Assembly: GCA_902599575.1 (NCBI GenBank)
Contig: CACKFS010000003.1
Location: forward strand, 1-62,011
Source of the DNA: an uncultured Pelagibacteraceae bacterium
GTDB taxonomy: Bacteria > Pseudomonadota > Alphaproteobacteria > Pelagibacterales > Pelagibacteraceae
DNA: 62,011 bases
Direction of reading: 5' to 3'
The position numbers and the translations under genes are program-made. Below the pieces are notes generated by a model, which saw only the letters and a program-made list of their open reading frames with translations, did no database searches and had not been told where the DNA came from. Below, piece after piece: positions 40,271 through 46,945 of this stretch (position 1 is the first letter of the stretch; each line of letters opens with the position of its first letter).

Positions 40271-40783
40271 TCAGTCAACCCCAACTAGCGAAAACATCTT
40301 CTCACCTTTTTCACTCACATTTGTTCCTATTTTAAATTTTTTTCCCCAGTAGTCTCGATCAATACAAGTTAATCCTAGGTTGCCACCAACATTTTTTCTA
40401 GTTATGTCGACACCACAAGTGCTAACACCATAAAAATCAGGTGAATGAGGGTTTTTCCAATTTTCAGCTTTAAAATGATTTTCAAAAGCAGTTGCAATGA
40501 TTGCGCTATTTGGATCAGTCCAATTATTAATTTTAGAACATAAATCTGGTTGAGCAGTTACGTTACCTGAAACTAATTTGTTCAAAATAACTTCACCACC
40601 TATACTACATTTTTTTATTTCTACAGACATAAATTTAGCAATATTTTTATGAATTGTTTTAACAGCATTATTTTTTGCTGAAGTTGTATACCCATTATAA
40701 GCGACCACTCCTACCGCAGCTAGAATACCAATGATTGCTACAACAACTAAGAGTTCTATTAACGTGAAGCCTTTTTGTTTCAT
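40271..40783 (-). CDS. Type IV pilin-like protein 6
   Basis: The leader is MKQKG. It keeps KCSIGGE but lacks the terminal CFxxPC pair. The only late cysteines are in STCGVD and LTCIDRD, followed by a charged tail ending SLVGVD. Length is 170. It directly follows gene 7 with no spacer. It is one of the members whose disulfide topology must differ from the main subgroup. Confidence 0.93.
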   Translation of the reverse strand: MKQKGFTLIELLVVVAIIGILAAVGVVAYNGYTTSAKNNAVKTIHKNIAKFMSVEIKKCSIGGEVILNKLVSGNVTAQPDLCSKINNWTDPNSAIIATAFENHFKAENWKNPHSPDFYGVSTCGVDITRKNVGGNLGLTCIDRDYWGKKFKIGTNVSEKGEKMFSLVGVD

Positions 40784-41287
40784 TTATTCTAAATTTATCT
40801 GACTTTTGATTGGGGAACCACTGCTTTCCACACAAGTTTCTATAATAATAGTTGTGTATCCGACGTTCACGGATATTGAGTGCTTTCCTTGATAGCCAAG
40901 CGTTTTATAACCATAAGATTTAGGAATTCCATGACACTTAATCGGACCTCCTACAGTCATCGCACCTGTAGTTGGATCATAAACATCTTGGATTTTATCG
41001 TTAAAAATTTTTTCGATATGATACGGAATTCTTTGTCTATCATTTTTTGGTGCATTGCAATTAAATAAATTTGAATTACCATATTTAAATATTCCTGAGT
41101 CGCCTAATTCGCACTTGGCAAGTTCATTTTGAATATATTTTGCTATAATTTTATGATTAGCTTCTGTAGTTTTTTTTTTCGCACTACTCGTATATCCATT
41201 GTATGCAACAACCCCAACTGCAGCGAGGATACCGATGATGGCTACAACGACTAATAGTTCTATTAGTGTGAAGCCTTTGTTTTTCAT
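40784..41287 (-). CDS. Type IV pilin-like protein 7
   Basis: The leader is MKNKG. KCELGD is present, then NCNAPKND. The terminal pair is reduced to a single Cys in ETCVESSGSP, with another in IKCHGIP. Length is 167. Its 5' block carries the same rarer DNA variant as gene 3 from the other block, which suggests exchange between blocks. It lies three bases after gene 8. Confidence 0.93.
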   Translation of the reverse strand: MKNKGFTLIELLVVVAIIGILAAVGVVAYNGYTSSAKKKTTEANHKIIAKYIQNELAKCELGDSGIFKYGNSNLFNCNAPKNDRQRIPYHIEKIFNDKIQDVYDPTTGAMTVGGPIKCHGIPKSYGYKTLGYQGKHSISVNVGYTTIIIETCVESSGSPIKSQINLE

Positions 41288-41290
41288 TAT

Positions 41291-41734
41291 TTAATCAATA
41301 CTAATAGTTACTCCAGTTTTATTTGCATCATTTCCACAACTGTCTTTAAAACATGCATGCAGAATTACATTTTGATTACTTGAAGTTATGTAAACATTTC
41401 CTTTTATATACTTATCTCCAAGAATAACTGCATTTATAGATGTGTCATATGGATTTTTAAATTCACGGAGTGACTTTTCTGCAGCTCTAATTACTGTTGA
41501 TCCAGTTCTACTGCTACAAGTTAGATTTTTTTGCATTACCTCACTTTCACCCATATTACATTTTTGAACTTCATTAATAATATAATTTTTTACTTGATTG
41601 TATATTGATTTAGTAGCATTAACTTTTGCGCTGTTTGTATAGCCATTATATGCAACTACACCAACTGCAGCGAGAATACCGATGATGGCTACAACAACTA
41701 AGAGTTCTATTAGTGTGAAACCTTTTTGTTTCAT
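41291..41734 (-). CDS. Type IV pilin-like protein 8 (shortest)
   Basis: The leader is MKQKG. At 147 residues it is the shortest member and shows the minimal head: KCNMGESEVM, one Cys in LTCSSRT, then CFKDSCGNDANK. Four cysteines allow two disulfides, so it may represent the basal fold of the family. It abuts gene 9. Confidence 0.93.
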   Translation of the reverse strand: MKQKGFTLIELLVVVAIIGILAAVGVVAYNGYTNSAKVNATKSIYNQVKNYIINEVQKCNMGESEVMQKNLTCSSRTGSTVIRAAEKSLREFKNPYDTSINAVILGDKYIKGNVYITSSNQNVILHACFKDSCGNDANKTGVTISID

Positions 41735-42277
41735 TTAAAAATTTGGATCAATCATCGCAAAATCTTGCATTTTTTTATTATCCCACCACCACATTACTTT
41801 AAATTTGCCAGTGTTACCGGAACAATATGGATTTCTTGGACAAATGACCATTGTAACTTCCCCATCATCTTCTCCATCACCGGCACCAACACCTTTAGAG
41901 TTAGTTCTGGTAACTTTACAATTTCCTAATGGATGATTATAACTTGTGCCAAAGTGTGCTTGTTTTTCTGTATCAAGAGGATTAGCTAATTTAAATTTAT
42001 GCGAAAGTGTTATTGCTGCACAACTCCATTGCTTACTAATATATATATCATTACATGGAACACCTGGATCACCAAAAATTCTACTTGAACTATCGATTCC
42101 ACATTTAGCAAATTCACCCTGCATATAACTAACAGTTGTTCTAAAATTTTGTTTTACAACCGCTTTTTTTGCTGAAGATGTATACCCATTATAAGCAACT
42201 ACTCCCACTGCAGCTAGAATACCAATGATTGCTACAACGACTAGAAGTTCTATTAGGGTGAAGCCTTTTTGTTTCAT
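41735..42277 (-). CDS. Type IV pilin-like protein 9
   Basis: The start was put at MKQKG; the 26 upstream in-frame codons overlap gene 10 and match none of the relatives. KCGIDSS replaces KCxxGE, and the terminal pair reads CPRNPYCSGN with one extra residue. The tail is unusually aromatic and methionine-rich (VMWWWDNKKM). An acidic loop GAGDGEDDGE precedes it. Length is 180. Confidence 0.92.
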   Translation of the reverse strand: MKQKGFTLIELLVVVAIIGILAAVGVVAYNGYTSSAKKAVVKQNFRTTVSYMQGEFAKCGIDSSSRIFGDPGVPCNDIYISKQWSCAAITLSHKFKLANPLDTEKQAHFGTSYNHPLGNCKVTRTNSKGVGAGDGEDDGEVTMVICPRNPYCSGNTGKFKVMWWWDNKKMQDFAMIDPNF

Positions 42278-42284
42278 TTCTAAA

Positions 42285-42758
42285 TCAATCCATGTAAACA
42301 TAACTGATAGTTCTGTTATTAGCATTACTACATGGAGTCTCGTGACATGTAGCAATTAATACATTGTTCCATGCATTCTGACCCATTAATGTTCTTCCAA
42401 GATTAGCATCGTTATTATAATCGTACCAACTAATATTAATAGCGCTCTCATCAGTATTGAATGGATTCTTAAAAGCTGCGGATATACCTGCTCCAGGTTT
42501 GTGTATAGCCTGAATAATTTGACTTGAGTTTGTTATTGGACAAGATAATTGACCTGACATTGCAGTTCTTTCTCCTAAATTACATTTTTGAATTTCAGCG
42601 GACATAAATTTTACTATTGATGAATGATTTGATTTGGCCGAAGATTTTTTTGCACTATTTGTGTAACCATTATAAGCTACCACTCCTACAGCAGCTAAAA
42701 TACCAATGATAGCTACAACGACTAAAAGTTCTATAAGTGTGAAACCTTTTTTATTCAT
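42285..42758 (-). CDS. Type IV pilin-like protein 10
   Basis: The leader is MNKKG. The head has KCNLGER, LSCPIT and ends with CHETPCSNANNR, close to genes 3 and 5. Length is 157. Six bases separate it from gene 11. It is a typical member of the main subgroup with four cysteines. Confidence 0.93.
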   Translation of the reverse strand: MNKKGFTLIELLVVVAIIGILAAVGVVAYNGYTNSAKKSSAKSNHSSIVKFMSAEIQKCNLGERTAMSGQLSCPITNSSQIIQAIHKPGAGISAAFKNPFNTDESAINISWYDYNNDANLGRTLMGQNAWNNVLIATCHETPCSNANNRTISYVYMD

Positions 42759-42764
42759 AAAATA

Positions 42765-43292
42765 TTAAAATTCACATAAATTGAATTCAGCATATAGATA
42801 TTCATCAGAACCGTCTTTGTTGCCAATATTTGCATATACACAGGATGTATTGCCACCACCCATACTACAAAAATTATTTTTACTATTGGCGTAGCTAAAT
42901 TTAATTTGACCTTTTGGAGGTTTTTTTGGAGGGCAATTTGCAATTCCGTCGCTTAATTGACTCCATTCTACAGCCTTAGTAGTACTGTCATAGGAATTTA
43001 TTTTAATAGTTTTTGAAAAGTCGCCATATACACCCCATGCCATTTGATCTCCATTAATTGGTCTATTTTGACAGTTTTGTCCATCAGCCCAGAGAAAATC
43101 TAAACCGGATTTACACATTGTAATAGCTTCAGTTAATTTTTTTTCTGCGATTTTAAAATTATTTTTAACTGCATTAATTTTAGCACTTGCTGTATACCCA
43201 TTATAAGCAACCACGCCTACAGCAGCTAGGATACCAATGATTGCTACAACGACTAAGAGTTCTATTAGCGTGAAGCCTTTTTGTTTTATCAT
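42765..43292 (-). CDS. Type IV pilin-like protein 11
   Basis: The leader is MIKQKG, one residue longer than the others. MCKSGLD stands in place of KCxxGE. The C-terminal part lacks CFxxPC but has a different Cys set (NFCSMGGGNTSC, NLCEF) and ends in Phe next to Cys. It also has a proline-lysine loop CPPKKPPKG. Length is 175. Its start overlaps the gene 12 stop by four bases. Confidence 0.92.
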   Translation of the reverse strand: MIKQKGFTLIELLVVVAIIGILAAVGVVAYNGYTASAKINAVKNNFKIAEKKLTEAITMCKSGLDFLWADGQNCQNRPINGDQMAWGVYGDFSKTIKINSYDSTTKAVEWSQLSDGIANCPPKKPPKGQIKFSYANSKNNFCSMGGGNTSCVYANIGNKDGSDEYLYAEFNLCEF

Positions 43293-43831
43293 TCTTGAAA
43301 ATATACAAACTCCTCAATAATATTATCTCCAGAACATGGTTCTTTAAAACAAGTCATAAAATTTATTCTAGCATAATCAGTTTTATTATTATTTTGTTTA
43401 GCTCCGGTTGAGCTTATGTTAACTTGTCCAACTGTGTATCCAAAACCAGATCTAACACCAGGAGCATTTGTATTATAAGGATTTTTAAAATTTCTTAAAA
43501 CACCCCAATCGTATCCCCCTGATCTATAAGCTTTTATATTAACAAGAGCCTCAGATACTTTTTGTGCACCAAGTCCCGGTGGATGAAAAACATTCTGTCC
43601 ATATGTATTATTACATATAACGTGTCCTTCCATAATAGATGTTTCACCAATTGAGCATTTCATTAATTCATTTTTGGTATATTTCATTGCTTGTTTATGA
43701 TTTTGTTTCACCGCATTAGCTTTAGCGCTTGATGTATAACCATTATAAGCAACAACCCCTACTGCAGCTAAGATACCTATGATTGCTACTACCACAAGTA
43801 GCTCTATAAGAGTAAAACCTCTGTTTTTCAT
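43289..43831 (-). CDS. Type IV pilin-like protein 12 (first gene of right block)
   Basis: The leader is MKNRG. It has KCSIGETSIM, then CNNTYGQ, and the terminal CFKEPCSGDN. Length is 180, with a glycine-rich central stretch. It heads the eight-gene unit that continues into the helicase and methyltransferase genes. A TATAAT box lies seven bases before the ATG, at the same distance as in gene 4. Confidence 0.93.
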   Translation of the reverse strand: MKNRGFTLIELLVVVAIIGILAAVGVVAYNGYTSSAKANAVKQNHKQAMKYTKNELMKCSIGETSIMEGHVICNNTYGQNVFHPPGLGAQKVSEALVNIKAYRSGGYDWGVLRNFKNPYNTNAPGVRSGFGYTVGQVNISSTGAKQNNNKTDYARINFMTCFKEPCSGDNIIEEFVYFQE

Positions 43832-43838
43832 AAAACAA

Positions 43839-43869
43839 ATTATATATTCTAATTTTTAAAACTTCTAGT
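43839..43869 (-). promoter_or_regulatory. Promoter of the right pilin block
   Basis: The minus strand reads TAGAAG (43862-43867), 17 bases, TATAAT (43839-43844), then seven bases to the ATG. This repeats the geometry seen before pilin 4. The ACTAGAA motif occurs once here, against two tandem copies there. The predicted start of transcription falls at or next to the start codon. Confidence 0.55.
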
Positions 43870-43922
43870 ATACGTAAAGTTGTCCTTTAAAATCCTAGAT
43901 ATTAAGAGGCTATTTTAAGCAC

Positions 43923-46826
43923 CTAAAACTTTTTAGATAATGAAACATTAGCATTTTTGTCAGAAGAATTATTAAATGCTTGTCTTGCATTGAAATTTAA
44001 ATGTAATCCATTTACATTTCTTGTTACATCAACAACAGCAGCTAAATCATTGTTTCCACCAATATTTAGTGAATAATCTGTTTTTCTCATTGATCTATAA
44101 TTAAAACCAAATCTTAATGAATCTGTTCTTTCACTCTCATTTCCTTGTATTCGTTTATAACTAGATGTGAGTTTTATATTATCCCTGGCCTCAAAATGAA
44201 ACCCTATTTCAGATGAGGCTAAATGTGTAGAACTTACACCTTGTACAAATGTGTATGTCGTTGCTGTATCAGAGACATAATTCATTTTTACATCAGAAGA
44301 ATTACTAAAATCTAAGCTATATTCAATTACTCCAAACGGTTTTAATGAACTATCAGAAAATTTAATTACATCATTAATCTCCATTCCAATTGATCCAAGG
44401 GCACTTTCAAAAGTCTGTTTAGAATAAGATAATGCATCTGTACCTGTTTCAGTATAAGAGTCTAATTCAGTATAACCTAAATCAAGCCTTACAATTGGTG
44501 TTGCGTTAAATTCACCTTGACCAAAAGTTTTTCCATAGTTAATTGATCCAAATAATTGATTACCGTTTCTTGAACCTGTTAATGTATTTCCAGAACTTTT
44601 CCTAACACTATCAGACTCAATTATTCCAAATCCAATTAAACCTTGCATAAAATTATTATTATTGAAAGGTTTCGTTCTATATATAGTTAGGCTTAAACTT
44701 TCAGTATCAATACCAGTGCCATCACTTCCTACATCAGCATCACTCAATCCATATTGAATAGCAAAGCCTAAAAGATCGCTCTCATTTATTTTTTTATCAA
44801 AACCAAAAGCCACACTTTGACTATCAGTTTCTTTTGGAGAGTTTTCTGAATTACCACCATCACCAATTCTAGAAACACTTATAGAACCTTCACTCCACAA
44901 TGACCAATCATCAGGTACAAAATTAGGTTGTGTGTAAGTTGATATTGGTATTGTTTCCATTAAAGATGCTAATATTGCATTATCAAAATCTAATTTTATG
45001 TTATTGTTTGTAAAATTATTGCTAGTTCTATTTTGTCTTAAATAATTTAGTCTGCTTGTGACTATGCCAACAGATGTAGTAAATGATGTTTTAACTTGTT
45101 CTGTAAGTGATTTAATTGAACCAGTTACCTTTTTATCTGTTGTTGGATCAGTTTTTGAATTTGATGTAAAACTTAAAGCAGTTGTTGAACTAATTCCTGC
45201 ATAAGAATTACTTGACGCATCATCAAAAGCTGTTGCATCTATTAATACATAATATTCTATACCTGGATCAAAATCAGAAGAAGGATTAACTGTTATTTGA
45301 CTTGAGCCTGACCCTGTAACCTGTCCACTTGTAACATCAATTTGCTCAACTGTACTATCATCGGATGTCTTTTTAATTGTAATATTTCCAGTCTCTGCAT
45401 CAACACTTTCATTAAAATTTAAAACAATGTTGGTATCGAGCTCTACGTCTGTTGCATCATCTGTAGGTGTTGAAGATGAAAGTGTAGGATTAGCATTATC
45501 AACAGAGGTAAAACTTAATGCTGTTGTGGAACTTATTCCAGCATAAGCATTATTTGCACCATCTTCAAATGCAGTTGCATCAATTAGTAAATAATATTCA
45601 GTGGAACTATCAAAATCACTTGATGGATTTATTGTAATTTGATCTCCGCCTGCTTGACCCATTGGACCTTGAGCCCCATTACCTGTAACCTGCGCACTTG
45701 TAACACCTATTTGTTCAACTGTACTATTATCAGATGTTTTTTTAATAGTTACATTTCCAGATGTTGCACTAACACTCTCATTGAATGTAAGAACGATATT
45801 AGCATTGACTGCAACTCCAGTAGCATTGTCAGCTGGTGTTGATGAAGAAAGAGTTGGAGCAATGTTATCCTCAGTTGTAAAACTTAAAGCAGTTGTAGAG
45901 CTTATACCTGCATAAGAATTACCTGTTGCATCATCAAAAGCAGTTGCATCTATTAATACATAATATTCTGTCGATCCTGTTAAATCAGATGATGGGTTGA
46001 CTGTTATTTGAGTTGAACCTGATCCAGTAACTTGACCCCCTGTAACATCAATTGTTTCAACTGTACTATTATCAGATGTTTTTTTTATAGTTATATTTCC
46101 ACTCTCTGCATCTACATTTTCACTAAAATTTAAAACTATATTATCTGAGACTGAAACATCAGTTGCATCATCAGCTGGAGTTGATGAGCTTAAAGTCGGA
46201 GTAGCATCTGCTGTTCCAAAATATTCAATTTCATTAATTTGGTGCATACTACCACTTACAACGGAGGTAACGTAATATCTAAAATAAGAGTAAGGAGCAG
46301 GAGTATCAAAGTCATCGCCACCGCCAGTCCATTTGATTACTTGATATCTAGTTGAGCCCCAGGGAGAAGTGCCGTTATTACTATATGAATAAATATCAGT
46401 CCAATCACTACCATTGTTTGAACCTTGGATTTTAAAAATATCTGGATCTCTGCCTGCAACATCATTACCTGATGTAATTGTAAAATGAGTTAAGACATAG
46501 GCTTCAGAAAATCCTACTGATATCCATTGTGTTGGTCCGTTACAACACCACTTATCATGACTACTACCAACCTTATTGTCAAATACGTTGTAAGAACCTT
46601 CCAAATGCCAATATTTTTCAGAACTTGCATCTATAGACGACCAATTCCAATTTGTATTAGAACCATCAACACCATTATTTTCAGGATCTGTGAGGTCTCC
46701 ACCAAGTAAAGCACTAGTACCAGTGCCTAAAACTGTATAAGCTTGGGCTTGGTTATTCCAACACCCCAAAATTATTAAAAAAAAAATAATTTTGATAAAA
46801 TTGCTAATTGAGTCTTTAATGTCCAT
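43923..46826 (-). CDS. Autotransporter-like adhesin: discoidin-like domain, three Ig-like repeats, C-terminal beta-barrel
   Basis: A signal sequence (residues 1-29, ending AQA) is followed by a discoidin/F5-8C-like domain (about 50-205; note SVGFSEAYVLTHFTITSG and FKIQGSNNGSDW). Then come three tandem SbsA/Big_5-type Ig-like repeats (208-321, 322-443, 444-555), each starting PTLSSSTP. A coiled or linker segment leads to a barrel of about 300 residues ending in a terminal Phe (NVSLSKKF), the usual outer-membrane signal. The 967-residue protein is probably a surface adhesin or glycan binder. The barrel is related to that of the next gene. Confidence 0.8.
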   Translation of the reverse strand: MDIKDSISNFIKIIFFLIILGCWNNQAQAYTVLGTGTSALLGGDLTDPENNGVDGSNTNWNWSSIDASSEKYWHLEGSYNVFDNKVGSSHDKWCCNGPTQWISVGFSEAYVLTHFTITSGNDVAGRDPDIFKIQGSNNGSDWTDIYSYSNNGTSPWGSTRYQVIKWTGGGDDFDTPAPYSYFRYYVTSVVSGSMHQINEIEYFGTADATPTLSSSTPADDATDVSVSDNIVLNFSENVDAESGNITIKKTSDNSTVETIDVTGGQVTGSGSTQITVNPSSDLTGSTEYYVLIDATAFDDATGNSYAGISSTTALSFTTEDNIAPTLSSSTPADNATGVAVNANIVLTFNESVSATSGNVTIKKTSDNSTVEQIGVTSAQVTGNGAQGPMGQAGGDQITINPSSDFDSSTEYYLLIDATAFEDGANNAYAGISSTTALSFTSVDNANPTLSSSTPTDDATDVELDTNIVLNFNESVDAETGNITIKKTSDDSTVEQIDVTSGQVTGSGSSQITVNPSSDFDPGIEYYVLIDATAFDDASSNSYAGISSTTALSFTSNSKTDPTTDKKVTGSIKSLTEQVKTSFTTSVGIVTSRLNYLRQNRTSNNFTNNNIKLDFDNAILASLMETIPISTYTQPNFVPDDWSLWSEGSISVSRIGDGGNSENSPKETDSQSVAFGFDKKINESDLLGFAIQYGLSDADVGSDGTGIDTESLSLTIYRTKPFNNNNFMQGLIGFGIIESDSVRKSSGNTLTGSRNGNQLFGSINYGKTFGQGEFNATPIVRLDLGYTELDSYTETGTDALSYSKQTFESALGSIGMEINDVIKFSDSSLKPFGVIEYSLDFSNSSDVKMNYVSDTATTYTFVQGVSSTHLASSEIGFHFEARDNIKLTSSYKRIQGNESERTDSLRFGFNYRSMRKTDYSLNIGGNNDLAAVVDVTRNVNGLHLNFNARQAFNNSSDKNANVSLSKKF
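45162..46205 (-). repeat. Three tandem Ig-like domain repeats, ~340-365 bp each
   Basis: The units are 45864-46205, 45498-45863 and 45162-45497. Each encodes the pattern PTLSSSTPxDxATxV, NITIKKTSDxSTVE, QITVNPSSD and YAGISSTTALSFT. The middle unit is longer because of a ten-residue insert, QGPMGQAGGD, at 45642-45671. High identity between units indicates recent duplication or gene conversion. Confidence 0.85.
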
Positions 46827-46831
46827 TTTAG

Positions 46832-46870
46832 GTCATTTTTAATTTAAAATGACACATATGTAAAATTATA
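46832..46870 (-). promoter_or_regulatory. TATAAT box and inverted repeat before the adhesin gene
   Basis: TATAAT lies at 46865-46870 on the minus strand without a convincing -35. Between it and the start codon is GTCATTTT, a six-base loop, then AAAATGAC (46832-46853), a perfect 8-bp stem ending five bases before the ATG. It could be an operator or an mRNA hairpin affecting initiation. Confidence 0.35.
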
Positions 46871-46945
46871 AACTGCGACCGAAGGTATAAGAAAAATGTA
46901 TATGTGTTATGAATATTAAAGATAAGGCCAGTAATTATTATCTTT

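Larger units (their letters stand above)
31929..43831 (-). repeat. Twelve copies of a ~105-bp conserved 5' pilin block
   Basis: The first 105 or so coding bases of all twelve pilin genes are nearly identical in protein (GFTLIELLVVVAIIGIL onward to YNGYTxSAK) and highly similar in DNA, with mainly synonymous changes. The copies end at 32033, 32645, 33156, 33658, 40267, 40783, 41287, 41734, 42277, 42758, 43292 and 43831. Beyond SAK the genes diverge sharply. The blocks are direct repeats 0.45-0.6 kb apart within each pilin block, ideal for homologous recombination or gene conversion. Confidence 0.9.

Noticed and set aside
31554..43831. Regular repeats that could be read as a CRISPR array
   Set aside because: The repeats are about 105 bp, lie inside reading frames at the start of each pilin gene and are spaced 0.45-0.6 kb apart; no cas gene is present.
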